DNA of 64,000 nt, taken from positions 46,617,372 through 46,681,371 of the forward strand of contig CM064480.1 in the NCBI GenBank assembly GCA_032716605.1. The letters are read 5' to 3'. Below, in pieces: positions 33,778 to 44,630 of the stretch. How positions within the stretch are numbered: position 1 is the first letter of the stretch; each line of letters starts with the position of its first letter. The DNA is from Paralithodes platypus (Eukaryota > Arthropoda > Malacostraca > Decapoda > Lithodidae). The notes under the pieces were generated by a model. It did not search any database. It was not told the DNA's origin and saw only the letters and a program-made list of their open reading frames with translations. A program made the position numbers and the translations under genes.

Positions 33778-34443
33778 CTAAGGGGAGGTTTTTAGTTCGT
33801 TCCCTAGAATTCCATCAAGCTTAAAATTACACCCCCTAGACCCCCTTACAATATATATTTGTAAATTTTTCGGTAGAAAAATGTCACGGCCAAAGGCGGA
33901 TTCCTCTTAAATTACAGGCTCGCTATCGCTCGCCAGGATAAAATCGACACCTAAATGGCACGAAAGGTCTTAAAATTTACATAAATGGGTCGAAAGTTTT
34001 TAAAATCACCAAACCAATGGGGCAAACATCTTAAAATATCAAAAGCAATGTGGCTAAACACGAGGGAGAAAGGGGTGAAGAAAAAAATCCCTCAAGTGAA
34101 AATCTTCCCTCCAGGGAAGATTTTCACTTAAGTTTCTTTTTCAGGCCCCCCTTCTCCCTCATGTTTAGCCCCATTAGTTTTAAGATTTTAAGACGTTTGT
34201 CCCATTATTTTTGCGATTGTAACACCTTTCCACCCATTTCTGTAATATATAAGACCTTTCGTGACATCTAGTTTTTACTCTTTCCTGGTGAGCGATGTCG
34301 AGCCTGTAATTTAGGAGGAATCGGCCTTGGGCTGGGACATTATTTTACGGAAAAATTTACACATTTATCTCGAAAGGGGGTCTTGGGGGTATTTTTAAAA
34401 GTTTGATGGATGTCTTGAGAGCAAACTAAAAACCTCCTCTTAA
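33778..34443. mobile_element. Family B foldback pair with perfect central palindrome
   Basis: A reverse-oriented family B half (33778-34093) and a forward-oriented half (34130-34443) meet at a perfect palindrome with 17-base arms (34094-34110 and 34113-34129) and a 2-base spacer. The right end is TTAA at 34440-34443. The whole unit could fold into one long hairpin. Confidence 0.75.
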
Positions 34444-34764
34444 GGGGGGATTGACGTATACATTTGTTCATGTATGTTTTTTTCTTCTTCTAAACCTCTA
34501 TCAAACTTAAAAACAAAAAAAACCTGCCCAAGACCCTCCAAGATTAATTTGTACATTAATCGATAGACAAATTTCCCGGCCGGAGGCCGGTTTCTCTTAA
34601 ATTACAGGCTCGCTATCGCTAGCTTGGAAGAAATCGACACTTAAATGACACGAAAAGTCTTTTTATTGACAAATAAATGGGATGAAAGGTCTTAAAATTG
34701 CCAAACTAATGGGGCTACATATGAGGGAGAAGGGGGTCCGGAAAAAGCCACTATCCCCCCGTAA
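34440..34764 (-). mobile_element. TTAA MITE, family B copy 10
   Basis: It starts TTAAGGGGGG, sharing the TTAA with the foldback unit, and ends ATCCCCCCGTAA where the final TTAA has mutated. The core is CTCGCTATCGCTAGC. Confidence 0.7.
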
Positions 34765-34867
34765 CTTGTGTTTCTAATAACCCGCAACTACGTTTTGTAT
34801 CACTGTGTAAATATCTCGAAATTTCACACACATTTCCATCAAGGTTGTCGGCGAACTATTGCTCTTG

Positions 34868-35345
34868 ACTGTACACTAAGGCCAGTATACAAGAGACTGG
34901 GGTTCTCGAAAAGAGGCTCTAGTCCTGAAAATGTACTCGACTTACAGTGTGCTGGCTTAATAATCCAGAAGGGTTGGTCGCCTCTGAAGTCCTATTTTAA
35001 CTAACTAACTAATTAAACTAGTATACCGTAGTCTTTGCACTAATTAAACTAATATACCGTAGTCTTTGCACTAATTAAACTAGTATACCGTAGTCTTTGC
35101 ACTTATTGTCTGGGGCCTCGGAAATATCTCGAGTAAGCTTCTGATTGGATGATGAAACCTTGTGGCAGTAGAGGTACACTCGAGGAAAAACCAATCTTTA
35201 GTTAGTTAGATAAAATACGACTTCAGAGGCTATCAACCCTGCTGGATTATTAAGCCAGCACACTGTAATTCAAGAATAGCGTCAGGACTGGAGACCATTT
35301 TCGAGAACTCCAGTCCCTTGCAACCTTTACACTGGTGAGCTGAAT
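34868..35345. repeat. Long inverted repeat with internal minisatellite
   Basis: Arms at about 34868-35012 and 35195-35345 are diverged reverse complements; both contain CAGTGTGCTGGCTTAATAAT or its complement, and TAACTAACTAA at the inner end. The loop contains three 31-base tandem units, ACTAATTAAACTAGTATACC plus GTAGTCTTTGC (about 35008-35101). A foldback-type element is likely; its outer ends are not resolved. Confidence 0.65.
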
Positions 35346-35426
35346 AAATATTTGTGTGAACGGAATTAACGAACCGGGTGAAACATACGTCTGTACTGTA
35401 TTATCACAAGATTTCGACCCACTTAC

Positions 35427-35642
35427 TATACCCTGTTCCAAATAAGTAAGCCAAAGCTCTTGAACATTAACTTCTATAACTCACAAACGGCTAGACTAAT
35501 CGAGCTACTATTTCTACCATTTGGGAAGGATCAGCCAGGGAATAGGTGTGGAAATGTACAGCTCATAATTTTCTCTGGCCCTTTTTGAGGTATAGAAGTT
35601 AGGGTTCATGATTTCTGGCCTACCTATTTGGAACAGGGTATA
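35427..35642. mobile_element. MITE with TA-flanked terminal repeats
   Basis: It starts TATACCCTGTTCCAAATA and ends with the exact complement TATTTGGAACAGGGTATA. Diverged inverted-repeat arms run on for about 50 bases to TTAACTTCTATA / TATAGAAGTTA. TA flanks suggest a Tc1/mariner-type source. Non-coding. Confidence 0.7.
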
Positions 35643-36056
35643 GTTTTGTTACAGTTATGTGTTCTGTACTATGTGTTCTGGCCTACCTATTTGGAACAGG
35701 GTATAGTTTTGTTACAGTTATGTGTTCTGTACTATGTGTTCTGGCCTACCTATTTGGAACAGGGTATAGTTTTGTTACAGTTATGTGTTCTGTACTATGT
35801 GTTCTGGCCTACCTATTTGGAACAGGGTATAGTTTTGTTACAGTTATGTGTTCTGTACTATGTGTTCTGGCCTACCTATTTGGAACAGGGTATAGTTTTG
35901 TTACAGTTATGTGTTCTGTACTATGTGTTCTGGCCTACCTATTTGGAACAGGGTATAGTTTTGTTACAGTTATGTGTTCTGTACTATGTGTTCTGGCCTA
36001 CCTATTTGGAACAGGGTATAGTTTTGTTACAGTTATGTGTTCTGTACTATGTGTTC
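35616..36056 (+). repeat. 63-bp minisatellite, 7 near-identical units
   Basis: The unit combines CTGGCCTACCTATTTGGAAC + AGGGTATAG (the end of the adjacent MITE) with about 34 bases of flank (TTTTGTTACAGTTATGTG onward). Because 63 is a multiple of three it reads as open frames with a 21-residue repeat, which should not be taken as a gene. The units look identical, so expansion is recent. Confidence 0.9.
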
Positions 36057-36144
36057 GTTTATGGTGTATGCGAAGGACACCTGGGACAGACAAACACAAA
36101 AAGGGGAAGATACATTAAACGTGAAAGAGGCAAAGAACAAAAAT

Positions 36145-36600
36145 AGATATGATAAACGGTGAAGAAACAAGGAAACAATAAACGGTGAATAAAAAAGGAA
36201 ACTATAAACGATGAAGAAACAAACAAACAATAAACAATAAAGAAACAAGGAAACTATATACTGAGGAAACAAGGAAACAATAAACAGTGAAGAAACAAGG
36301 AAACTATATACTGAAGAAACAAGGAAACAATAAACAATGAAGAAACAAGGAAACAACAAACGATGAAGAAACAAGGAAACAATAAACGATTAAGAAACAA
36401 GGAAACAATAAACGATTAAGAAACAAGGAAACAATAAACGATTAAGAAACAAGGAAACAATAAACGGTGAATAAATTAGGAAACTATAAACTGAAGAAAC
36501 AAGGAAACAATAAACGATGAAGAAACAAGGAAACTATAAACTGAAGAAACAAGAAATCAATAAACGGGAAGGAAAAAGGAAACAATAATCGGTGAAGAGA
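36145..36600 (+). repeat. 26-bp minisatellite, block 1
   Basis: The unit is about AAACAATAAACGATGAAGAA + ACAAGG, with variants (GGTGAA, GATTAA, ACTGAA). About 17 units. It shares CAATAAACG and the 26-base period with block 2. Confidence 0.85.
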
Positions 36601-36661
36601 CATACATTCATACAAACGTTAATATATCAATTGAGTGCCCCACATGAGGTGCGGTTTCAGT

Positions 36662-36894
36662 TTCCCTTTCAGACTCATATGACGCAGAGGTTGCCAGATT
36701 AGCAATAAGAAATAGAGTTCTCTCACTCTTATAATTACCTCTCCAAAATTAATTTTCTGCCCACAGCTAACTCAAAGACAACTGCAGAGGTTGAAGTAAC
36801 TAAACTAAAGGTTTCTAAATACCCCTGATGGTAACAAAGGCTTTAAAGTATCCCTAATAGGCTCAAAATCCCGTCATATGTCGGAGAGAGTTAA
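36662..36894. mobile_element. TTAA MITE, family C copy 2
   Basis: The interior is almost identical to 6035-6235 (TGACGCAGAGGTTGCCAGAT onward). The left TTAA has decayed; the right end is GAGAGTTAA at 36894. Confidence 0.7.
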
Positions 36895-37299
36895 CGTCCT
36901 AATGGTGGCTTTCCAGGCAGACCTGTTCAGAGTTGCCTCACTTGTCAGGTATTTAAATTAAAAGTCTGATTGCACGTCTTTCTAGGTCTACTTCTTAGTA
37001 CAGCTCCTCCACGTTCAAGATGATTTGCATCTTTTCACCCAGTTTAGTTCATCCTACCTTTCTATATGCCCAAATCATTCTAAGCCTGCCTGTACACATC
37101 TCCACACTGATACTCTTGATACCTAACTGTCTGCTCAACTCTTCACTAGATATCCTATCTTTTATGTTAGCCCACACATCCATATCACTATTCTCATCTC
37201 CTTAAGTTACATTCCATTGATATCATCCGCTTTAACAGGCCACGTTTCTGAAGCATAGGTCATTGCGCTTCTAATACAGGAAACGTTCACCTTTCCTTT
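36895..37299. other. No gene recognised
   Basis: Unique sequence between minisatellite blocks. Minus-strand words near 37207-37310 (AMTYASETWPVKADD) recall the 'YGSETWA' segment common in LINE reverse transcriptases, so a LINE fragment is possible here. Confidence 0.35.
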
Positions 37300-38205
37300 C
37301 AAGAGGAGTGGGAAACAACGAAACAATAGACGGTGAAGAGACATGGAGACAATAAACGGGGTAAATATACAATGACAATAAACGGAGGATAGATAATCAT
37401 AAATTAAACAGGTAATATATAATGGCAAAATAAACAATGACACAATAAACGGGGAATAGATAATACCACAATAAACGGGGAGTAGATAATACCACAATAC
37501 ACGGAGAATAGATAATGACACAATAAACAGGGGATATATAATGACACAAACGGAGAATAGATAATGCCACAATAAACGGGGAATAGATAATGTCACAATA
37601 AACGGAGAATAGATAATGCCACAATAAACGGAGAATAGATAATGCCACAATAAACGGGGAATAGATAATGTCACAATAAACGGAGAATAGATAATGCCAC
37701 AATAAACTGGGAATAGATAATGCCACAATAAATGGGGAATAGATAATGCCACAATAAACGGAGAATAGATAATGCCACAATAAACGGAGAATAGATAATG
37801 CCACAATAAACGGAGAATAGATAATGCCACAATAAACGGAGAATAGATAATGACACAATAAACGGGGAATAGATAATGCCACAATAAACGGGGAATAGAT
37901 AATGACACAATAAACGGAGAATAGATAATGGCACAATAGGAAAATATATAATGCCACAATAAACGGATAATAGATAATGACACAATAAACGGGGAATAGA
38001 TAATGGCACAATAGGAAAATAGATAATGCCACAATAAACGGGGAATCGATAATGCCACAATAAACGGGGAATAGATAATGCCACAATAAACGGGGAATCG
38101 ATAATGCCACAATAAACGGGGAATAGATAATGCCACAATAAACGGGGAATCGATAATGCCACAATAAACGGGGAATAGATAATGCCACAATAAAAGGAAA
38201 AGAGA
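37300..38205 (+). repeat. 26-bp minisatellite, block 2, about 30 units
   Basis: The unit is about CACAATAAACGGGGAATAGA + TAATGC, with GGAGAA, GGGGAATC and shortened variants. Since 26 is not a multiple of three, all three minus frames look similar and open, which produces long false ORFs. Confidence 0.9.
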
Positions 38206-38274
38206 CAAGAGACGTGACTAATCTACTGTTAGGTGAACAGTCGTGGGAGGGTGGGGAGACTGCCCATCCATCTG

Positions 38275-38375
38275 AGCCTGCCACGTATCGAACACAGGAT
38301 CTTTTTTGATTTTATTCTCTGAGATGAACGTGATAACCATTCCACCTGATGACATCCCATACATGGTTAAACAAA
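38275..38375 (-). repeat. tRNA-like repeat (minus)
   Basis: On the minus strand an A-box-like CAGGTGGAATGGTTATCACG is followed about 40 bases later by a B-box-like TGTGTTCGATACG. It fits a decayed tRNA-derived repeat. Confidence 0.35.
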
Positions 38376-38484
38376 TATATATAAAGGAAATACATAAACA
38401 AAAAATATATACTGTACTGTATATAAATGCATAAATAAACCAAAATAAACAAATAAATATAAGTAAACAAATAAATGGAGTAAT

Positions 38485-38541
38485 ACATAAATATATATAT
38501 ATATATATAAAAATATACATAATTTTGTTGTATATATACTG

Positions 38542-38628
<87 letters not shown>

Positions 38629-38634
38629 TATATA
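38485..38634. repeat. (TA)n microsatellite cluster
   Basis: Three TA runs are separated by short TACTGTATA words. Confidence 0.9.
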
Positions 38635-38689
38635 TATACACCGGTATATATTTTGTTCTTGTTCTCTTTTTTTGTTATTTTCTTTTTTT

Positions 38690-38765
38690 ACCCTAACCCC
38701 CGTATCGAAACACGAACAGTCAGGACGAGAGCCCATGCTTTAACTCACTTCACCACGGCGTGAAT
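38690..38765 (-). repeat. tRNA-like repeat (minus)
   Basis: The minus strand reads CGTGGTGAAGTGAGTTAAAG (A-box-like) and GTTCGTGTTTCGATACGG (B-box-like). It resembles the plus-strand unit at 62885-62960 (GTGGTGTAGTGGATTAAAAG). Confidence 0.4.
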
Positions 38766-39823
38766 ACAGTATAATGTATGTGTATTTACCCAAGTGTAGT
38801 TTACAGGGGTTGAGCTAAGCTCGTGTTGTCCTGTCTCTCCGTCTACTATAATCCAGTTTCAGTTTGAAATTATGAATGTTTTTCGCCTTAACCACCCCGT
38901 TATCCAACCCCTTCCACCGTTCAATAGTTCTATATGGAAAGCTAAACGTCTTTGATATCACGTTTGCAGGCGGGTTTCTTTATTTTGTAGCCATGGGCCT
39001 TCGTTATGCCAGTGTCCCTGATTATAATAACGTTCTTGTCCAACCTTTCAAGCCATGTGACACATTTGTACATCATAATAATTTCGCCTCTCTCTCTCTC
39101 CTCTCCTCCAGACTAGACAAGTTCAATCTCTCCAATCTTCTCTAATGTGATAACTCCCTGAGACTTGGGACCAGTCTGGTAACTGATCTCTGGACTTTCT
39201 CCAGCTTATTGATATGTTTCCGTAGATGCGGGGACCACACCATTGTTGCATATTCCAGCCTAGGTCTTATCATAGGCATTATGATTTTGGCCAACATATT
39301 CTCATCCAAGTAGTTGAAGGCTACTCTCATATTCCCAGCCATTAAATAAATTCCACTAACCAGTTGATTTATTTGTTTCTGGGGCGACAGGTTATCCTGT
39401 AAAATCACCCCTAAATCCTTTTCTTTCTCTGCTCTGCTGATTTCGTTTGCCCCAATCTTATACTCCCATTTGGGTCTGTTTATGCTCTTTCCCATTTCTT
39501 GCACATGACATATTTTTGTATTAAATTCCATCTTCCATTTCATACTCCAGTCATGAATTATATCTAGGTCCCTTTGCAGTACTTCATAACTATTCGGACT
39601 TGTAATTTGTCTCATAATGTTCACATCTGCAAACATATACATATCTCCCTATTATATAGCTCTGCATCCATTCTAGCCATTTTCCTCTGACTCACCCTGT
39701 CGTCTTCAGTTTCAATAACAGTCTCATATGTGTTACCTTGTCAAATGCTTTGGACATATCCAAATAGAAGCAGTCCACCCATCCATTCCTCTCCTACAAT
39801 ACACCTATTACCCTATTATAAAA

Positions 39824-39971
39824 ATACAGCAGACTGGTAGCACATGATAATCCTTCTATAATACAGCAGACTGGTAGCACATGATAATCCTTCTATAATA
39901 CAGCAGACTGGTAGCACATGATAATCCTTCTATAATACAGCAGACTGGTAGCACATGATAATCCTTCTATA
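39824..39971 (+). repeat. 37-bp tandem repeat, 4 units, inside LINE-Y
   Basis: The unit AATACAGCAGACTGGTAGCA + CATGATAATCCTTCTAT is repeated four times with no visible change. It lies in RT coding sequence of LINE-Y, where one unit encodes part of the block before motif A (EGLSCATSLLYF). Confidence 0.9.
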
Positions 39972-40039
39972 AACCCATTTTTTTTTTTTGCTCTCTAATA
40001 GTTTTAGCAATCTCTTTTTTATTAACTTTTCACAAAATG

Positions 40040-40374
40040 TTAAGGAGAGGTTTTTAGTGTGTTTCCTAGATTTCCATCAAGCTTGAAATTACACCCCCTT
40101 GACCCCTTTTCAAGATAAATTTGTAAATTTTTCGGTAGAAAAATGTCCCGGCCAAAGGCCGGTTCCTCTTAAATTACAGGTTCGCTATCGCTCGCCAGGA
40201 AAAAGTCGACACCTAAATGGGACGAAAGGTCTAAAAGTGACATAAAAGGGGTGAAACTTCTTAAAATCGCCAAACTAATGGGGCAAACATCTTAAAATCT
40301 AAAAAGCAATGGGGCTAGACATGAGAGAGAAAGGGGTCCAGAAAAAAGTCCCTCAAGTGGATATCTCCCCTTAA
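40040..40374 (-). mobile_element. TTAA-flanked MITE, family B copy 11
   Basis: TTAAGGAGAGG ... ATCTCCCCTTAA, 335 bp, with the CTCGCTATCGCTCGCCAGG core. Removing it and one TTAA rejoins the LINE-Y frame (ACTATGT-TTAA-CATTTTGTG), which shows the exact insertion site. Confidence 0.9.
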
Positions 40375-40432
40375 ACATAGTACTGGTGAGTGATACTGAT
40401 CTATAATTTAGTGGATCATCAGTGATACCATT

Positions 40433-41407
40433 CGTGTGTGTGTGTGTGTGTGTGTGTGCGTGTGTGTGTGTTTAAATGTTCAATAAATCAGTGAAGCCCC
40501 CATTACTCAGGACTGAAGTACTTAGCAACGAAATACTTCCTCTGAGATACTGTACAAGAACATCAACATCACTCTTAAAGCGTTCAATAACCCAAGTAGC
40601 CATTCTCTCCCCGGAACTGAAATATCCAGCACACTCATTTCCAAAAACTAAAGAAGCAATTTTTACATTAATTAATTAGTTATTTTTTTCTAGATACTGC
40701 ATACATGAACAGATATTCCCCAAGCGTCCAATTACCCAAGTAGCCATTCTCTGCCAGGAACCGGAATATCCAGCGCACTCTCATTCCCGAAAGTTTGCGT
40801 AAACGAGCCTTGCCTTCCCTCACGTCTACGGTCACGAGCCGGTGTTAGTGTCGGGAGTAAGGCCCGTGGTGGTAGAAGTGGGGTTCATTTGGGTAGCCCA
40901 GGACCCGTTGTGTGTGGGTCCTGGGGTAGCCTAGGGAGATTTGGGTACGGAGCCGGGTTTGTTTGTTTGTCAGGGGTGCTTATGAGGGAGAGTGAGCATA
41001 ATGTATTTGCTTTGTTTTGCTTAAGGACAGGAGTATGTTGATGGGAGTATGTGCTTGGTCGTGTGTGTGTGTGTGTGTGTGTGTGTGTTTAATGGGACAG
41101 TGTGCATTTTGTTATTGAAATTGAAATAGTTAGTTTAGCCAGCTTATAATATGTTATAGCCATAATATCAGATATAGATGTAATTAACAGTACATGGTAA
41201 CCTCAATGTTCACCCATACAATCGGAAACATAAAACATTACATGTACACATAAAGGCACCGTTGTACAGCACTTCATTATTTACATATTGATATATTTTT
41301 TTTTAAAGGCGGCAGTATTTGGATGGAAATGTGTTCTTGCAAGTGAGTATGTGTTAGCGCACGCACACGAGTGTACGTGTGTGTGTGTGTCTGTAAATAT
41401 CGTAATT
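40433..41407. other. No gene; (GT)n at 40433-40470 and 41067-41088
   Basis: Two GT microsatellites and unique sequence. A duplicated phrase (CCAAGTAGCCATTCTCT) occurs at 40591 and 40737. Confidence 0.45.
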
Positions 41408-41885
41408 ATCCCGATGTGTCAATGGGAAGATATTATTGGGATGGAATTTGTGCTGTACCTAGTATCAGTGCATTACCACAAAGCCCACCGAAACGCCAAC
41501 AAAATTCCCTCATTGTTCCCTGATTAAATAGCTCTGTATGCATATTCCCATATTCAAAATATGCTACAGGGGGGCAATGCCTAGCGAGTTCATTGCTTAA
41601 TAGTTGGCATTCTGAGAGTAAGGATCCGAGTCTAGGGGGTGGGACAGTGAAGCACTGGGGCGAGGGAGCTTCAGAGATGGGGCTGCTTCGAGCCGCGGGT
41701 GGGCAACCGGGCCCCGTGCATCTTGCGAAGGCAAGATAGTTGGGGCTGGTTGCATCCCAAAGTGCTTCATGTCTCACTCCCTAGACTGGAACGAGACCTC
41801 ACAGACGTCACCGTTGAATGTACAGTTGAATGTACAGGTTCTCAGCCTATGCCCGAGAGGGAGTAGTTGGAATATAGAAAAAAAA
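41408..41885 (+). mobile_element. SINE family 1, headless copy
   Basis: It matches 6934-7345 from TGTCAATGGGAAGATATT to GGAATATAGAAAA but lacks the tRNA-like head. It has an additional insert at about 41690-41760 (CGGGTGGGCAACCGGGCC) that copy 1 lacks. Confidence 0.65.
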
Positions 41886-42360
41886 ACATACTCCATAGCT
41901 GGGGGTGGCCAACACAAGATAGAGCCCGAACAGAAACAACATTCAAAGTTCCAAGTCTCAGGGTCCGGGATCACTTTCACGTTCCCTCGCTCCTTTCTCT
42001 GTCTCGTTTAGTAGGTGAATTTTACAAGGGGAGGAGGATTCCTAGTCTCCCACCCCCGAAGTAGGAAAAGTAGTACAGGAAAAGAGACAGACAGAAACAG
42101 TTATGGTAAATATAGCGTGAGTATAGTATATGCTATTATATATATTTTGTTATGTATGTATGTATAATACTCGGGCACATACGCCACAGCCGGGGTGGGG
42201 GGGAGGGGGGGACTGACTCGAGACAGAGCCCGAAACACGAGAAAGAAAACAATAATCACATCTAGGTCGCCCAGAAGAATACCCAGAGATCAAGGTCCAT
42301 TTTGGGGTCCCCATATTTTTTTATTTTTTTCCCTAGCGGGGGAATGGGGGGGGGGGAAGT
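41886..42360 (+). repeat. Imperfect tandem duplication, about 300 bp period
   Basis: Two diverged units share the order G-rich GCCGGGGTGG or GCTGGGGGTGG, AGAGCCCGAA(C/A), GGTCC and a second G-run. A pure G-rich stretch marks each. No gene. Confidence 0.4.
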
Positions 42361-42559
42361 AGAGGTTTGGTCAGGAAGATAAAGTAGGACATTTTGAAAG
42401 AAAGTAGTAGATTAAAAGTTAGTGGTCATACCACCTTGCTTTATTCAGGGTAGGGTAACTGCATTATTAAAAAGGAAAACAAAATAATAATAATAAATAA
42501 ATCTAATAAATAAATAATAATAAAAAATAAAAAAATAAAAAAAAGTAGTAAAAAGAAAA

Positions 42560-43584
42560 TATATTTTTGATGTTCACTGCTGGAGAAGAGATTAATTTGT
42601 GTAAGTTATTTGGGTATCTAATGAGTTTTGATGAGCCTGACAAATTTCCTCTCCAAATATAATTGTCTTGGAGAAGAGTCGTCTTCCTTCAGGTGTAATT
42701 GCAAGCTCTACGTTTTCATTTGGGTACTTTTTTTTTAATTTCAGCAGGAGTAAGTTTTTTCAAGATCGTCCGTAAATTGATACAGATTCTCACGTTCTTT
42801 TGTAAATTTCTCCTTCATCCTTTTTTCAACTTGAGGGGTTAGAACTGGAGGGGGAGGAGAAGGAGTGTTCTCTTGATAGTCAGGAATTTCTTCTTCTTCG
42901 TCTTCTGGATCTTCTTCGTAGTCGTCATCATCTTCTTCAACATTGTCCTCCTCCTCAAGGTCTTCTAGGTTGATGGAGGAGTCATCTTCTATGGTGATGT
43001 TGGGGTGTTGTTCTGTTTTCCTTCGTGGTTTCTTCTGCTGTTTTCGAAAAACCAAGACTTCAGGAGGGATGTAGATGGTTGGTAGTCCATTATGTTGGAG
43101 TATTTGAGGGATTATCTGACATAGATGATGTTTGCTGGAGCCAGCAATGACTGTGGCAGCTTGAATACAGGCATATATACTGGCCATGGTGTCAGGTTCC
43201 TCGTTGTGTCTTGTCAGTTGTCTTGGTGACTTGGTGTTTTCGGCGAGCAAGATGTGAGCCTTTTACTGCTGCACCTACAGGGCCAGTAATTTGGTGAGCT
43301 TCTGGTCCTTTCTGCCCGGCTTTGATGTTGAATTCCACTTGTTTACCTTCTCCTAGAGATGGATAATAATTAGAGTTGAATTTAGATATCGATTTGGGAT
43401 GAACAAACATATCTGTCTTATTATCCAATCTTGTGATGAAACCATAACCCTGTTTTACATTATACCACTTGACAAATCCCGAGATATTGGGCTTTATCAT
43501 AGTGTTGGGGTTGCGGTAGTTGTAGCCCGTGATGTGTGTGCGAGCCATGGTGGAGAGAGATGAGAGGGTCCCCAGCAAAGACAC
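42560..43584 (-). CDS. Y-box (cold-shock domain) protein, copy 1, frameshifted
   Basis: Predicted single-stranded RNA/DNA-binding protein. From the Met at 43548 the protein reads MARTHITG, then a cold-shock domain: GFVKWYNVKQGYGFI (RNP1-type), DMFVHPKSI (RNP2-type), YPSLGEGKQVEFNI and the Y-box signature GPEAHQITGPVGAAVKG. This frame stops at 43192. A second frame, open from about 43250 to 42741, continues with a conserved segment (ATVIAGSSKHH to IPQILQHNGLPTIYIPP), a basic patch, a long Glu/Asp-rich tract (43000-42880) and a charged C-terminal helix. A third frame goes on past 42745 (ELAITPEGRRLFSKTI). At least two frameshifts or short introns are therefore needed. The second copy at 57247-58757 has the same order. 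Y-box assignment is firm; function and activity are unknown. Confidence 0.7.
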
Positions 43585-43854
43585 CTCGAGTATTTGGAGG
43601 CTTGTGTGCGCGCGCGCAGGCGCGTGCAGTACCTGTTACGGGAAAACGTATAGGGTGTAATACAGTTATATTTGGGCATTATTGTATGAGAGTATAGTAT
43701 ATACCGTTATAATGCTTGTCACTATAGCCTGTTGTCAGCTGACGGTAATTGTCAATGTCTCCACCTTGATTACTTGGCCATTACAAAGATTTTATACCGA
43801 ATTAAGTTACTAATTATAAAAACCTGCCATTAATATGACGTGTAGGCATACTCG

Positions 43855-44059
43855 ATTTTTTCCTGGTGAGCGATAGCGAGCTTGTAATTATAAGAAGAAC
43901 CGGCCTTCAGCCGGAACATGTACAAATGTTTCATGAGGAGGTGTCTAGGGGGTGGTTTTAGAAGTTTGAGGGAGGTCTAGCGAAGAAACTAAAAAATAAA
44001 TAAATAAATTAGTTAATAGACTACAAAAAAAAAAAAAAAAACAGCCCGTCTCCCCTTAA
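43855..44059 (+). mobile_element. Family B MITE, 3' part
   Basis: CCTGGTGAGCGATAGCGAGC, CCGGCCTTCAGCCGG and a CCGTCTCCCCTTAA end. The 5' half is missing. Confidence 0.7.
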
Positions 44060-44415
44060 TACGTGCTAATTTATAAACACACAATATCCCATAGTTTCTT
44101 AGCCCTTTCGGTAATAGGATGCCTTTTTCCTATTATTCTTGCTGACATTAGATTATATTACTCAGGGTTTTATCTATGTGCATGAAAGAGACAAAAGACA
44201 AAGCTGCATGTAACAAGTGTCCCCCTCAAGGTTGAAAGAGAAATAGAGAGCCAAAATCAAGGTACGTTAGAGGTAATATAGGTGTGTTGGAGAGAAGTGA
44301 GGTGTGTTTGTCAAGTGTAGTGAAATACATAGGAGGAGGATACAAGGGGTGAAGCATACTGTACATCAGTTAACCTTCCGACTTACAAATGTCCTTCCTA
44401 AGCTGAAAACACTGT
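44060..44415. other. No gene recognised
   Basis: Unique-looking sequence between MITEs. Confidence 0.4.
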
Positions 44416-44630
44416 TTAACCCATTCAGTACCAGGGACGTCCTTTTCATCATATTCTTGCAACTATTAGACGACTTTATTCAGCTTAGGAAGTACCTCTA
44501 GCAATAATAAGGCTTCAAACTATCTAGACCAACCCTATCAACTACCACAGATCCTTCCTAAGCTCCACACTATAGTCTAAATATAGCTAGAATAAGGTAT
44601 AACACACGTCGCTGGTACTCAAACGGTTAA
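44416..44630. mobile_element. TTAA-flanked MITE, family A
   Basis: TTAACCCATTCAGTACCAGG ... CTGGTACTCAAACGGTTAA, 215 bp. The ends are inverted repeats with TTAA on both sides. Confidence 0.85.

Larger units (their letters stand above)
38775..40432 (-). pseudogene. LINE-Y reverse transcriptase pseudogene
   Basis: On the minus strand, split by a MITE, this gives NYRSVSLTST (about 40400), then CEKLIKK, then a region with tandem duplications, then DCFYLDMSKAFDKVTH (motif A). The catalytic motif reads FADV at 39627, with the second Asp lost. The thumb follows (GIYLMAGNMRVAFNYLDENM, RLEYATMVWSPHLRKHINKL) and then a frameshifted tail with ERWKGLDN. The GVPQGS block is damaged. The family looks CR1-related. 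Dead copy, no longer able to make an active RT. Confidence 0.8.

Noticed and set aside
35628..36146. 172-codon and 153-codon open frames with a 21-residue repeat
   Set aside because: They are translations of the 63-base minisatellite; the period is a multiple of three, so frames stay open without coding.
36145..38205. Possible CRISPR-like array
   Set aside because: Units are contiguous 26-base tandem repeats without unique spacers, in a eukaryotic context.
37207..38284. Long minus-strand frames (up to 333 codons) rich in Tyr, Leu and Ile
   Set aside because: All three frames over the 26-base minisatellite look alike, which shows the openness comes from the repeat.
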